This document shows positions 8,682 through 17,858 of a stretch of DNA of 64,000 bases, in pieces (position 1 is the stretch's first letter; each line of letters starts with the position of its first letter). The notes under the pieces were generated by a model that searched no databases, was not told the DNA's origin, and saw only the letters and a list, made by a program, of their open reading frames with translations. This DNA comes from Acidobacteriota bacterium (GTDB taxonomy: Bacteria > Acidobacteriota > UBA4820). Both the position numbers and the translations under genes were made by a program. Where the stretch lies: the NCBI GenBank assembly GCA_029559035.1, contig JAKQCT010000017.1:28501-92500 (forward strand), in the 5' to 3' direction.

Positions 8682-8699
8682 TATCGCGTTTCTGCGATA
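8682..8699. promoter_or_regulatory. Inverted repeat upstream of uvrB
   Basis: TATCGC, six spacer bases, GCGATA form a perfect inverted repeat 25 nt before the uvrB start. It could be an operator, for example a lineage-specific damage-response site, or a small hairpin in the leader. Its last bases run into TAGAAT, a possible -10 element. No known LexA consensus is matched, so the role is open. Confidence 0.35.
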
Positions 8700-8723
8700 G
8701 AATGTTTTGATGGAGAAACGAGG

Positions 8724-10712
8724 ATGAAGAAGTTCAAGCTCGAGGCGCCCTTCCAGCTCGCCGGCGACCAGCCCGCCGCGGTCGAAAAGCTCCTCGACCA
8801 CATCAACAGCCAGAAGAAGGTGGGCGTCCTCCTCGGCGTAACCGGCTCCGGCAAGACCTTCACAATGGCCAAGCTGATCGAACAGCTGGGCCGCCCCGCC
8901 CTCGTCATCGCCCATAACAAGACCCTCGCCGCCCAGCTCTTCAGCGAGTTCAAGCAGTTCTTCCCGAAGAACCGCGTCGAATACTTCGTCTCCTACTACG
9001 ACTACTACCAGCCTGAAGCATACATCCCCACCACCGACACCTACATCGAGAAGGAGGCCACCATCAACGAGGAGATCGACCGCCTCCGCCTCTCCGCCAC
9101 GAAAGCGCTGAGGGAGAGGAAGGACGTCGTCATAGTGGCGTCCGTCTCCTGCATCTACGGCCTGGGCGAGCCGGAAACCTACTACGGCATGACCGTAACC
9201 ATCAGCAAGGCCGAAAAGCTCGATCGTCAGAAACTTCTGAGGAAACTGGTGGACCTTCTCTACACGCGAACATCGGTATTCCTCGAAAGGGGGCGGTTCC
9301 GCGTTCTGGGCGATGTGATCGAAATATATCCTTCCTACGAGGAGGAGATCTACCGCATCGAGATGTTCGACGACGAGATTGAGAAGATCCTTGTGGTGGA
9401 CCCGCTGACCGGCGAAGTGAGGGAGGAGCTCGACGAAGTGACCGTCTACCCGAGGACCCACTACGCCACGCCGAAGGAGCAGATAGACGCCGCCGTGAAG
9501 CTGATAAAGGCCGACCTCGAAACCAGGGTGAACGAGCTGACCGAACAGGGAAAGATCCTCGAAGCGCAAAGGCTTCTCCAGCGGACGCAGTTCGACCTGG
9601 AGATGATGCAGGAGACGGGCTACTGCAACGGCATCGAGAACTATAGCAGGTACCTGACCCTGCGCGATCCGGGCGACCCTCCGCCGACGCTTATCGAGTA
9701 CCTTCCCACCGACGCGGTGATATTCATCGACGAATCGCACATGACCATCCCGCAGCTCAACGCGATGTACAACGGCGACAGGTCGAGAAAATCGACGCTG
9801 GTCGATTACGGCTTCCGGCTGCCTGCCGCGCTGGACAACAGGCCCCTGAAGTTCGACGAGTTCTTCTCCTTCGCGCCGCAGATCGTATGCGTCTCAGCCA
9901 CGCCCGGGCCGTGGGAACTGAAGACATCGGAAGGCGTCACCGCTGAGCAGGTCGTAAGGCCGACGGGGCTCATGGACCCGGAGATAATCATCAGGCCCGC
10001 CCAGGGGCAGGTCGAGGACCTATACAAGGAGTGCCGCGAAGTGACCGCGAAAGGCGAGCGCGTCCTCATAACTACGCTAACCAAGAAAATGGCCGAGGAG
10101 CTCACAAAGTATTACAAGGAGCTGGGGCTCAAGGCTGAATACCTCCACAGCGACATCGACACCTTCGAGAGGGTCAAGATACTCAAGCGCCTGAGAAAGG
10201 GCGATATCGAAGTTCTCGTCGGAGTGAACCTGTTGAGGGAAGGGCTCGACCTTCCCGAAGTGACGCGCGTCGCGGTACTGGACGCCGACAAGGAAGGATT
10301 CCTCAGGAGCAAGAACGCCCTCATCCAGACTATGGGAAGGTGCGCCAGGAACATCGAGGGAAAGGCGCTCCTCTACGCCGACAGGATGACCGACGCGATG
10401 AACAGCGCCATATCGGAAACCACGAGGAGACGCGAGAAACAGATCGCCTACAACGAGGAGCACGGCATCACTCCCCAGAGCATCGTCAAGGCGATAGATT
10501 CCGTCCTATCAAGCGTTTTCGAAATGGACTACCTGGAGATCGCGAAAACCGCCGAAGCGCCCGGAACATACAAGGACGCCAAGGAACTGGCGGAAGCGAT
10601 AGCCGAGACCGAGAAGGAGATGCTCAAAGCTGCGGACGAATACCACTATGAAGAAGCGGCCCAGCTTAGGGACAAACTCAGGAATTTAAGGAAGATGCTG
10701 GTGGAAAGCTAG
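8724..10712 (+). CDS. uvrB: Excinuclease ABC subunit B
   Basis: A 662-residue nucleotide-excision-repair helicase. Visible features are Walker A GVTGSGKT (38-45), the damage-probing beta-hairpin region YYDYYQPEAYIP, DESHMT (DEAD-like motif II), the C-terminal helicase motifs (GVNLLREGLDLPEVTRVAVLDADKEGFLRS, given here in part) and a final UVR domain (YHYEEAAQLRDKLRNLRKML) that contacts UvrC. The ATG at 8724 gives the usual N-terminus (KKFKLEAPFQLAGDQPAA); upstream codons in the same frame lie in the repeat element and are not part of the protein. It appears monocistronic and convergent with the next gene. Confidence 0.97.
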   Translation: MKKFKLEAPFQLAGDQPAAVEKLLDHINSQKKVGVLLGVTGSGKTFTMAKLIEQLGRPALVIAHNKTLAAQLFSEFKQFFPKNRVEYFVSYYDYYQPEAYIPTTDTYIEKEATINEEIDRLRLSATKALRERKDVVIVASVSCIYGLGEPETYYGMTVTISKAEKLDRQKLLRKLVDLLYTRTSVFLERGRFRVLGDVIEIYPSYEEEIYRIEMFDDEIEKILVVDPLTGEVREELDEVTVYPRTHYATPKEQIDAAVKLIKADLETRVNELTEQGKILEAQRLLQRTQFDLEMMQETGYCNGIENYSRYLTLRDPGDPPPTLIEYLPTDAVIFIDESHMTIPQLNAMYNGDRSRKSTLVDYGFRLPAALDNRPLKFDEFFSFAPQIVCVSATPGPWELKTSEGVTAEQVVRPTGLMDPEIIIRPAQGQVEDLYKECREVTAKGERVLITTLTKKMAEELTKYYKELGLKAEYLHSDIDTFERVKILKRLRKGDIEVLVGVNLLREGLDLPEVTRVAVLDADKEGFLRSKNALIQTMGRCARNIEGKALLYADRMTDAMNSAISETTRRREKQIAYNEEHGITPQSIVKAIDSVLSSVFEMDYLEIAKTAEAPGTYKDAKELAEAIAETEKEMLKAADEYHYEEAAQLRDKLRNLRKMLVES

Positions 10713-10714
10713 TT

Positions 10715-11308
10715 TTACTTGCTCTTCTGCTTTTCCGCCATGAGGTCGATCTTCTCTTTCGCGGTGACGATCAGGTTCTTCAGCGTCGGAAGATCGGCAG
10801 GAACGATGTAGATGCAGAAGACGATGTCGTTTTCGTTTATAACTGAAACCCTTATGCCTTCTCCGACACGAATGCTCTTGAGAGAAAGCTGGAACCCGCC
10901 GCGGGTCCTGAACACGGCCTGATAATCGTCGAGTTCCGTAGCGGTGTGGTTGATCTTCGAGAAATGGTCCAGCGCCTTCAGAAGAGGATCGATCTCGTCG
11001 TAATCGATGTATGTCTCCGCTTCCCTGAGGGCCTGGTCCGGCCCCGCCGGCTCGACGATCCGGACGAGAATCCCCGTTTGCCTCGCGCCCGAATTGGCTA
11101 TCTTGACTTCCTTTGCTTCGAAAAGTGCTTCCCCTCCGCGACTGCCGTGAAGTCTTCCTACCTTCGTCATCCCCTTCAGGACGAGGACTCCTTCTTTTTG
11201 TTCGAGGCATTCGATCATCGTCCTCGGAACCGGTTTGTAGGGATACTGCGCGAAAAGGGAAACCGCCCAAAGGATAAAAACCGCCGCGGTAAAACTGTTA
11301 GCTTTCAT
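10715..11308 (-). CDS. Exported protein of unknown function
   Basis: About 197 residues beginning with a signal peptide (MKANSFTAAVFILWAVSLFA, cleavage near AQYPY). The mature part is a single mixed alpha/beta domain with TETYIDYDEID-like and NHTATELDDYQAVFRTRGGF segments and a charged lysine-rich end (KEKIDLMAEKQKSK). The ATG at 11308 is preferred over a GTG five codons upstream because AAAGG precedes it at 7 nt. It is the last gene of the five-gene minus-strand cluster, 28 nt after the PAS-domain gene. No family is recognised. A periplasmic role is inferred from the signal peptide. Confidence 0.7.
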   Translation of the reverse strand: MKANSFTAAVFILWAVSLFAQYPYKPVPRTMIECLEQKEGVLVLKGMTKVGRLHGSRGGEALFEAKEVKIANSGARQTGILVRIVEPAGPDQALREAETYIDYDEIDPLLKALDHFSKINHTATELDDYQAVFRTRGGFQLSLKSIRVGEGIRVSVINENDIVFCIYIVPADLPTLKNLIVTAKEKIDLMAEKQKSK

Positions 11309-11336
11309 CTGAACGCCTTTCACGGCCGTCCGGCCC

Positions 11337-12908
11337 CTACTTTTTCTTCTTCTTCGGGACCTCGGCGGAATTTTTGTCAGTTATGTCCCTTACTATCGCC
11401 GTGACTTCGTTCTCTCCGCTCCTGACCATCCTGGCTTCGTATTTTCTTGTTCCCTTCTCCGGGATCGGGAGTTCGTAGCTGTATGTCTGCAGGTCTCCTG
11501 TTTCAAGCGCTTTTGCTATATATCCCGCCGTAAGATCGACAATCTCCCGTGGAAGGATCTCGCCCAGTTTTTTGCCGATGAAAGTTGTTTTTCCCCTGTA
11601 ATAGAGATCGCCCCTCTCGGCCTTGTAGTCGAGGAACACCCCTTCCCTGTCAAGCCGGAACATCATGTCGGGTATCGCTTCCAGCATCGCCTTCGCCTTC
11701 AGCTCACTCTCCCTCAGTTTTTCCTCCGCCTCTTTCCTGTCCGTTATGTCCAGTTCCACTCCGTCCCATTGCGTGGAGCCGTCTTGCAGAAGGGTGGGAT
11801 TGGAAACGAAGGAAGACCAGCGGATCGAGCCGTCGGGGTTTCTCAGCCGAACTTCGGCCCTGAACACTGACAGGCTGCTGTTGGCTTCTTCTTCCAGCCT
11901 CCAGACCTTTTCCCTATCCCCGTCAAGGACCCGAGAGTAGATAAGGTCCGGGTTCACCAGCGCTTTTTCCGGTTTTATTCCGTACATTTTCCTGACCGAA
12001 TCGCTCAGGTAGGTGAACCTTCTCGAACCGTCCTTCAGCCGTAGGAGCTGGTACACCATCCCCGAAACCAGGTTGTTGTTGATGCTGCGGATAAGGTCTT
12101 CCGTTTTTTTGGCCATCTTTTCAGCGTTTTTCCGCTCGGAAATATCCCTGAAGATCCCCATGAGGACCGTCTGCCTGTTGAACCTTGTGGTCTGAGCCAG
12201 CACTTCGACGGGCACTTCCGTGCCGTCCTTCTTCAGGACTGATATTTCGGTCAGGTCGGAATGGCCGTAGCTCTGCGATTGGCCGAGATGAAGATAGAAG
12301 ATCTCCCTGGCGTGCTCCCTGATGTCAGGCGGATGGAGCTCCGCCTGGCTCATCCTCAAGATTTCTTCTTTTCTTCTGCCCAGAAGGCGGCAGGCGGCTT
12401 TGTTGGCGTCCACGATCCTTCCGTTGTTGTCCGCGAGAAAAATTGCGTCGGGAACGCCGTCAAAAAGAGCTCCGAACCTTTCCTCGCTGTCGTACTGTTC
12501 TTCCTCCGCCCTTTTTCTATCTGTAATGTCGATGAAAGACGCCTGGAATCCGATGCGGTTCCCATCCTCGTCTTGGACCGAAGCCGCTGAACCGAACCCT
12601 CGGAAGGCTGTCCCGTCGAGCTTGAAGTCTGCGAACTCCCCCTCCCATCTCCCCTCTCTCTCCAGGGAGGCCATTATCGAGGCACGGTGGGATTCCGTCC
12701 TGATGAAATCTCCCAGCCTGCGGTTCAGGACCTCGCTCTTGCCGGAGTATCCCCACATCCTCAAGAAGGCGGCGTTGACATCCGTCAGGACCCCGTCGGG
12801 GTTCGCGAGCGCCTGCGCGCTGACTGAAGACTCGAAAGATCCGCGCAGGAAGGCTTCCTGCTTTTTTATTTTCGTTTCCCCCTGGTTCTTGCGACTGTTA
12901 TCCTCCAT
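11337..12908 (-). CDS. Multi-PAS sensor protein without an output domain
   Basis: About 523 residues made of four consecutive PAS domains (roughly 35-140, 150-270, 280-400, 405-512). Three are followed by the PAC signature, for example FIDITDRKRAEEEQ, FRDISERKNAEK and ELDITDRKEAEEKL; the last ends IVRDITDKNSAEV and then a PKKKKK tail. No histidine kinase, GGDEF, EAL or DNA-binding domain follows and no transmembrane helix is seen, so this is a cytoplasmic stand-alone sensor or scaffold. The ATG at 12908 has a strong GAGGAGAGAGG ribosome-binding site. Signal output must come from a partner, perhaps another product of the same cluster. The PAS identification is secure; ligand and partner are unknown. 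Confidence 0.85.
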   Translation of the reverse strand: MEDNSRKNQGETKIKKQEAFLRGSFESSVSAQALANPDGVLTDVNAAFLRMWGYSGKSEVLNRRLGDFIRTESHRASIMASLEREGRWEGEFADFKLDGTAFRGFGSAASVQDEDGNRIGFQASFIDITDRKRAEEEQYDSEERFGALFDGVPDAIFLADNNGRIVDANKAACRLLGRRKEEILRMSQAELHPPDIREHAREIFYLHLGQSQSYGHSDLTEISVLKKDGTEVPVEVLAQTTRFNRQTVLMGIFRDISERKNAEKMAKKTEDLIRSINNNLVSGMVYQLLRLKDGSRRFTYLSDSVRKMYGIKPEKALVNPDLIYSRVLDGDREKVWRLEEEANSSLSVFRAEVRLRNPDGSIRWSSFVSNPTLLQDGSTQWDGVELDITDRKEAEEKLRESELKAKAMLEAIPDMMFRLDREGVFLDYKAERGDLYYRGKTTFIGKKLGEILPREIVDLTAGYIAKALETGDLQTYSYELPIPEKGTRKYEARMVRSGENEVTAIVRDITDKNSAEVPKKKKK

Positions 12909-12949
12909 CCTCTCTCCTCTGCCGCTTACGATCCCCCTCCGCCGCCATG

Positions 12950-13351
12950 TCATTTCACGAACATACGAACCAGAAAAAACACCGCTATCGTGATAATCGC
13001 TATCAGGGACCCGATGAAAAGGATCCCGTAAAAGGTCTCCCTGTTGGCCTTTCTCTCTCTCTTTTCGATCATGCTCTCGAACTGCTCAAGAGCGCTCCTC
13101 GCGTTCGCGCTGTCCTGGACGAGCTTCAATTTGAAGACCACGGCTTTCAGCCTGTCCCTCCCCGCATCGGAGACGGAGGGAGTGTCGGACTCGATCAGGG
13201 GGATGCACTTGATCCCCGCTTCGACAAGGACTTCGGGGGTTCCGGGCAGGTAGCCGTTCCGTATCGCCCCGGCCTGCAGTTCGCCGCTCTTTTCGCCGGC
13301 GGACCTGTGAAATTCCTCGAGAAGCTTCCGCTCCGAATCAACGCCGTTCAA
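12950..13351 (-). CDS. Tail-anchored membrane protein, function unknown
   Basis: A 133-residue protein with a long soluble helical N-terminus (RKLLEEFHRSAGEKSGELQA...) and one hydrophobic segment at the C-terminus (YGILFIGSLIAIITIAVFFL), typical of a tail-anchored protein. Residues 70-100 (LKAVVFKLKLVQDSANARSALEQFESMI) look coiled-coil. The start is TTG at 13351 behind a G-rich ribosome-binding site. It lies 13 nt after the DUF2721 gene and 41 nt before the PAS gene. It may tether cytoplasmic partners to the inner membrane; that is inference from topology and context. Confidence 0.7.
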   Translation of the reverse strand: MNGVDSERKLLEEFHRSAGEKSGELQAGAIRNGYLPGTPEVLVEAGIKCIPLIESDTPSVSDAGRDRLKAVVFKLKLVQDSANARSALEQFESMIEKRERKANRETFYGILFIGSLIAIITIAVFFLVRMFVK

Positions 13352-13364
13352 AGCGTTCCCCCCC

Positions 13365-13829
13365 TCACTTCTCCTCTTCTTTTTCCCTGTGGAGCCCGAC
13401 TTCGATCTTCAGGGAACTGAGCGACATGTTGATGTCGACGATGAACATTATAAGCGAACCTATGAGGCATGAAAGCGTGAGGATGAAAAGGGTGGCTATC
13501 CAGATCGGGAAGCCGAGCTGGAAGACGACGCTGATGAAAAGGGAAATTATCAGCACGGCCGTCCAGAAAACGCTCAGGACCGCCAGCGCCAGCGCCGCCC
13601 TGACCACATATGCCTGTTTCAATATCACCCTGAGCTGGGCTATCAGGTTCTTTCTTTCCTCCGCCGTGGCGGCCGGCAGTTTCGTGACGATGTGATGAGT
13701 CCTTTCGAAGATCCTGGTGTATCGGTTCGTCATCGAAAGTATCAGGAGCCCTATCCCTGAAATGAGTATCACCGGGCCAACGGCCGTCTGGAGTATCGGG
13801 ATGAGGTCCTTCAGAAGCAGGGTGTCCAT
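13365..13829 (-). CDS. DUF2721 family membrane protein
   Basis: A 154-residue protein with three membrane segments. The diagnostic start IPILQTAVGPVILISGIGLLILSMTNR, of which the core is GPVILISGIGLLILSMTNR, is followed by a loop with RTHHIVTKLPAATAEERKN. Helices around residues 75-100 and 105-130 complete it, before a charged tail ending REKEEEK. This is the DUF2721 arrangement; the function is unknown. It is placed between the pseudokinase-TonB gene and the tail-anchored gene, with 27- and 13-nt gaps, so all are probably co-transcribed. Confidence 0.82.
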   Translation of the reverse strand: MDTLLLKDLIPILQTAVGPVILISGIGLLILSMTNRYTRIFERTHHIVTKLPAATAEERKNLIAQLRVILKQAYVVRAALALAVLSVFWTAVLIISLFISVVFQLGFPIWIATLFILTLSCLIGSLIMFIVDINMSLSSLKIEVGLHREKEEEK

Positions 13830-13856
13830 CGTTTCTCCTTCGTCAGCAAGCGGATG

Positions 13857-15710
13857 TCACTTTTTGAGCGTGAAGGCGTAGTTGAGGGTATAGTTCGTCT
13901 TCACTCTGAGGTTGTTCTTCATTCCGGGCGAGAATTTCGTCTTTTTCGCAGCCGCGACGCACGAGTCGAATAGCCCGTGGTCCGGGTTCGGGCCCCTCAC
14001 GACCTCCGCGCTTGTCACACCCCCGTTCTCGTCGATCTCCACCTTCACGTAGACTCTCCCCTCGACCTTATTCTGCCTCGCGAGGGGCGGGTAGTCCGGT
14101 TCAACCTTGTTGACCTGCTGAGGCCTTACGTCTAGGGACACATAGTCAACGAAATCACCCTGCTTGACGGCCTGTTGAGAAGGCTGTTCCGGGGAGGCCG
14201 GCTGGGCTTCGGGCTGGGGCTCAGGCTTCTTTTCAGGCTCTTCGGCCTTCTCTCCCGGCTGGGAGTTCGCGCCTGCCGGCTGAACAAGCGCGGGCGAGGG
14301 CGCTGTGACGGCGGGCTTGGCTTCCGGCGCCGCCGGCTTCTTCACATCCTGGACGACCTTCTGCGCTTCGTCCAGTTTTTTCTTGGCTTCGTCGAGGGCT
14401 TTCTGAGCCGCAGCTTTCTCTTCCGGAGTCTTCGCCTGGGCCACCTGTTCTTCCTTCTGCCTGGTCTCGCTCTGAAGCCTGTCGAGCTGTTCCTTGAGCT
14501 GCCTGTTCTGCTCTTCGAGGGCTTTCATCTTCTGAGTTTCTTCTTCCCTGGCTTTCTGCTCCTTTTCCTTGTCGGCGCCGCCGCTGAAGATCAGCCAGCC
14601 TATCACCGCGATGACGATGACGGCCGCCACGGCGCCGATCCCGATGAAAAGCCTCTTCCTGCTCTCCGGTTCGGTTTCGGTCTCAAGCCCGAAAGTCGAG
14701 GGGGGCGATTCGGGCTCCGCGGGAGGAGGCTGCGCGGGCGGCCTCGGGAGTTTCTTTTCCGGCTTCGGCTCGAACGGCTTCCTTTCGATCTTCAGGAACT
14801 GCTCGTCCTTTTCGGCCTCTTTTTCGTCCTGGTCCCTGTAAAGCGTGTGGATCAGGAAAGCGGTGTTGAAGGTCGAAGGGCTGTATTCACCGGAGTTGAC
14901 CAGTTCGTCGAGGTCCGCCTTCATCGACTCGAGGTCCCTGTAAGCGCCCTCCGAAGCGGGGTTCAGGCTCCGGTCGAGTATCCTCATCAGGTTCGCGGGA
15001 AGGCCCTCTCCCATCCCGATCCCCTTCCTGGCCTCATCAAGCCTGGCTTTCGGGTCGAAAGGCTGTCCCGGGACTTCGAAGGTCTCCCGGCAGAGGAACT
15101 CGAACATGATAAGCCCCAGGAAATAAACCTGGTCCCTGGGCTTGACCGGCCTCCCTTCCCTGAGGTCCGGCGGATAGGAACGGGTGAACCTCTCCACCGT
15201 AGTCGAGTGCTTCAGTGGCGTGGAGTGAAGGTCCCTGAACGCGCCGGGAAGCAGCCTGACCTCTCCTTCGAAGGTTACGAAGATCTGTTCGGTCGTGAGA
15301 TTGCCGTAAAAGAAATCCTCGTTCTTGACCGAAAGAAGCCCCTCCAGGATCCTGGACGCCAGGTAGACGGCTTGGTCGAATGCGAGGGGGAGGCATTCCC
15401 TCGCGCATTCGGCGAGGAGATTTGAAAGGAGCCTTCCCCTTTCGTATTCGAAAGCGTAGAAAAGCTGGCCGTCCTTCTCCTGCCAGTCGGTCAGGTTGAG
15501 CGTGTTGATATCCTTGATCCTTTTCCATTTCTCGAAGCAGGCCTTAACCACGGTGGCGGTCTGCGGGTCTTTCCTTATTTCCTCGTTGAGCGTGTGGACA
15601 AGGAATATCTTAGGATCGCCTTTCAGAGGTATCGCCTTGAATATCTTGCCGAAAGCGGTTTCGGAGAATTCTTCGAGCAGGATGCAGCTTCCCAGAACCT
15701 TCATATCCAT
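13857..15710 (-). CDS. Pseudokinase - transmembrane - TonB C-terminal fusion protein
   Basis: A 617-residue protein starting at ATG 15710 behind GGGGGA. Residues 1-270 have the layout of a serine/threonine-kinase fold but have lost catalytic residues: the VAIK lysine position reads IFLVHTL, the HRD loop reads FYGNLTTEQIF (134-144), and DFG is replaced by LLPGAF (153-158). A proline/charged linker leads to one transmembrane helix (354-376), a coiled coil (378-455), a Pro/Ala/Gln-rich stretch (458-515), and a TonB C-terminal domain (about 525-615) with YPPLARQNKVEGRVYVKVEI. The topology places the pseudokinase in the cytoplasm and the TonB domain in the periplasm. It could transmit a cytoplasmic signal to an outer-membrane receptor. 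No ExbB/ExbD gene is visible. Confidence 0.85.
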   Translation of the reverse strand: MDMKVLGSCILLEEFSETAFGKIFKAIPLKGDPKIFLVHTLNEEIRKDPQTATVVKACFEKWKRIKDINTLNLTDWQEKDGQLFYAFEYERGRLLSNLLAECARECLPLAFDQAVYLASRILEGLLSVKNEDFFYGNLTTEQIFVTFEGEVRLLPGAFRDLHSTPLKHSTTVERFTRSYPPDLREGRPVKPRDQVYFLGLIMFEFLCRETFEVPGQPFDPKARLDEARKGIGMGEGLPANLMRILDRSLNPASEGAYRDLESMKADLDELVNSGEYSPSTFNTAFLIHTLYRDQDEKEAEKDEQFLKIERKPFEPKPEKKLPRPPAQPPPAEPESPPSTFGLETETEPESRKRLFIGIGAVAAVIVIAVIGWLIFSGGADKEKEQKAREEETQKMKALEEQNRQLKEQLDRLQSETRQKEEQVAQAKTPEEKAAAQKALDEAKKKLDEAQKVVQDVKKPAAPEAKPAVTAPSPALVQPAGANSQPGEKAEEPEKKPEPQPEAQPASPEQPSQQAVKQGDFVDYVSLDVRPQQVNKVEPDYPPLARQNKVEGRVYVKVEIDENGGVTSAEVVRGPNPDHGLFDSCVAAAKKTKFSPGMKNNLRVKTNYTLNYAFTLKK

Positions 15711-15782
15711 ATCAAGTTCCCCCGAAGAAGTATACTTGCGCGAGCCATTCAAGTCAATTTCCGGCGGCTGATAGGCGGTTAC

Positions 15783-15812
15783 TTGCAAAAGCGCACCTTT
15801 TTCTGGTATATT
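15783..15812 (+). promoter_or_regulatory. Putative sigma-70 promoter of rpmB
   Basis: TTGCAA (15783-15788) and TATATT (15807-15812) are separated by 18 bp and lie 26 nt before the rpmB start, within the divergent gap to the pseudokinase gene. AGGAG follows as ribosome-binding site. Confidence 0.5.
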
Positions 15813-15837
15813 ACCCATTTTCTTTTAGGAGTTTGAC

Positions 15838-16029
15838 ATGTCAAGAGTTTGCGAGATCTGCGGCAAAAAGCCCTCTGTAGGGAACAACATAAGCCACGCG
15901 CACAACCTTACCAAGAGAAGGTGGCTTCCCAACCTGAAGAAGGTGAAGGTTGAAGAGAACGGCCGTAATACCCACAAGGTCGTCTGCGCCAAGTGCCTCA
16001 AAGCCAACAAGGTCAAGAAAGCTATCTGA
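15838..16029 (+). CDS. rpmB: 50S ribosomal protein L28
   Basis: A 63-residue protein of typical L28 length with [20 protein letters not shown] at the start, [12 protein letters not shown] in the middle and [12 protein letters not shown] at the end. It keeps both CxxC pairs (Cys5/8 and Cys50/53), so it is the zinc-binding form. Its 3' end overlaps the convergent lpxB gene by 8 nt. It is expressed from its own promoter. Identification is secure. Confidence 0.97.
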   Translation: MSRVCEICGKKPSVGNNISHAHNLTKRRWLPNLKKVKVEENGRNTHKVVCAKCLKANKVKKAI

Positions 16030-17164
16030 TCCCTTTTAAAAACTGAACGATCTTTTCAGCGGCCCGGCGAGACGCTCCGCTCTCGCCGAGCTTCGCTTTA
16101 AGCTCCCTCTTTATTTCCACGGCCTTCCTTCTTTTACCGTCATGCGCTTTCAGAAGTTCAGTCAGTTCTCCTGCGAGCCTGTCGGGAGTGAAGTCGGCCT
16201 GGATCAGCTCCGTCATCGCTCCTCTCTCGAGGATTATGTTGGGAAGGGAGACATGCGGAAGCCTTACCAGTTTTTTTCCGAGGAAATAGGTCAGCGGGTT
16301 CAGGGAATAAAAGACAACCGACGGAAGTCCGAAGAGAGCCGCCTCCAGGCTGGCCGTCCCCGAGGCGACCGCGCCGATGTCCGAATAAGCGAGGACCTCG
16401 AAATACCGGTTTTCCACGAGACGGCAGTTGTCGGGGGGTTCGATCTCCCAGCAATTACGGGAAACTTCCGGTGCCTTCGGGACCACGAACTTCAATGAAG
16501 AGAATGTCCGGTTGAGCTCTTCAGCGCACGCCAGGAGGGTGGGAAGATGCGACCGGACCTCAGAGTCCCGGCTCCCCGGCATCAGCGCCACGAGCCTTTC
16601 CCCCTTCCGCATACCCATCCTTTCGAGGAAATCGTGGCGGGGTTCCAGAGAATACCTCCTGTCCAGTATCGGATGGCCGACGTAGGCGGCGTTCACGCCG
16701 TTCCCGGTCAGGAAAGGCTCCTCGAACGGGAATATGGCGAGCGCCAGGTCGACGTATTTCTGCAGGAACCTCACCCGTCCTTTGCGCCAGGCCCAGACCT
16801 GGGGGGTGATGTAGTAGATAACGGGTATGCCTTTCTTTTTAGCGGATTTCAGGAGCTTGAAGTTGAAGTCGGGGAAATCGACCACGACCAGCGCGTCGGG
16901 TTTTTCATCCTCGATGACCCGGCAGAACCGGCGGTAAGCCCCGTAGATGTCCCCGATCCTGGATATGACCTCGGAGATCCCCACTACGGAAACCCTCTCC
17001 ATCGGGATATCCACCCTTACCCCCTCTTTCTCAAGCTTTTCCCCGCCCATCCCGAAGAACTTGACGCCAGGGTCGATGGAAAGGATCTCCGACACGAGGC
17101 GGGCCGCGTGCGAATCGCCCGACGGCTCCCCTGCCGAAACGGCAATTTTCAGACTATCTGGCAA
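16022..17164 (-). CDS. lpxB: Lipid-A-disaccharide synthase
   Basis: A 380-residue glycosyltransferase that condenses UDP-2,3-diacylglucosamine with lipid X at the inner membrane. Signatures include [15 protein letters not shown] at the N-terminus, [65 protein letters not shown], and [18 protein letters not shown] near the C-terminus. The start is TTG at 17164 with GGGAGGAG in front. Its 3' end overlaps rpmB, and it diverges from the tmk-acyltransferase-heptose genes, which fits an LPS locus. It shows the organism makes lipid A. Confidence 0.95.
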   Translation of the reverse strand: MPDSLKIAVSAGEPSGDSHAARLVSEILSIDPGVKFFGMGGEKLEKEGVRVDIPMERVSVVGISEVISRIGDIYGAYRRFCRVIEDEKPDALVVVDFPDFNFKLLKSAKKKGIPVIYYITPQVWAWRKGRVRFLQKYVDLALAIFPFEEPFLTGNGVNAAYVGHPILDRRYSLEPRHDFLERMGMRKGERLVALMPGSRDSEVRSHLPTLLACAEELNRTFSSLKFVVPKAPEVSRNCWEIEPPDNCRLVENRYFEVLAYSDIGAVASGTASLEAALFGLPSVVFYSLNPLTYFLGKKLVRLPHVSLPNIILERGAMTELIQADFTPDRLAGELTELLKAHDGKRRKAVEIKRELKAKLGESGASRRAAEKIVQFLKGIR

Positions 17165-17231
17165 CGGCTCCTCCCTTCTTCATTCTATCCCTTTTGCATA
17201 ATCTGGTAAACTATCCACCGGAGGTTTTGAC

Positions 17232-17858
17232 TTGTTCATCACTTTTGAGGGAGTTGAAGGAAGCGGAAAGACGACCCAGATAAGGCTTCTCGAACAGTAC
17301 CTGGCGGAAAAGCGCCTGCCTTTCGTGTCAACGAGGGAACCCGGGGGATCGCCGATCGGCGCGGAGCTGAGGAAGATCCTTCTTTCGGAACATCACGACA
17401 TCTGCGTGAGGACGGAGCTTCTTCTCTACATGGCGGAAAGGGCGGAACACGTGGAAAAGGTTATAAAGCCCGCGCTGGCCGAAGGAAAGTGGGTCCTGTG
17501 CGACAGGTTCGGGGACGCCACGAGGGCTTACCAGGTTTTCGGCAGAGGATTGCCCCGCAGGCTGGTGGAGGACCTCGAATCTTTCGCGGCCTCGGACCTC
17601 GAGCCGGACATCACCGTGCTTCTCAGGCTTGACCCGGCATCGGCGCTGAGGCGCGCGAGGGCGAGGAACCAGACCCTGCCTTTCTCCGAGGGAAAGTTCG
17701 AAGCGGAGGAACTCGATTTCCACGGCAGGGTTTACGAGGGTTACGAGGCGCTGGCAAAGGAGTTCCCGAAGAGGTTCTCCGTCATTGACGCCTCGGGCGA
17801 GCCGCACGAGGTCTTCGCCCGGCTCCTTTCGGCCCTTTCGAGGAGAGGCCTCTTCTGA
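17232..17858 (+). CDS. tmk: Thymidylate kinase
   Basis: A 208-residue enzyme phosphorylating dTMP to dTDP. Visible features are the P-loop FEGVEGSGKTTQ near the N-terminus, the STREPGGSPIGAELRK motif with the DR(Y/F) region CDRFGDATRAYQVFGRG, and a LID segment with RARARNQTLPF. The start is TTG at 17232; GGAGG sits 7 nt upstream and no ATG fits. Its stop shares a base with the next gene (TGATG), so it is translationally coupled to the acyltransferase and heads the lipid A/heptose operon. Confidence 0.95.
   Translation: MFITFEGVEGSGKTTQIRLLEQYLAEKRLPFVSTREPGGSPIGAELRKILLSEHHDICVRTELLLYMAERAEHVEKVIKPALAEGKWVLCDRFGDATRAYQVFGRGLPRRLVEDLESFAASDLEPDITVLLRLDPASALRRARARNQTLPFSEGKFEAEELDFHGRVYEGYEALAKEFPKRFSVIDASGEPHEVFARLLSALSRRGLF

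Noticed and set aside
8463..9740. Long open frame antisense to uvrB and the repeat
   Set aside because: It is rich in Val/Leu/Arg/His shadow patterns and spans both the non-coding repeat and uvrB; uvrB is certain on the other strand.
13857..14140. Active Ser/Thr kinase with TonB domain
   Set aside because: Catalytic Lys, HRD Asp and DFG Asp are not found in the kinase-like part (encoded nearer 15700), so an active kinase is not supported.
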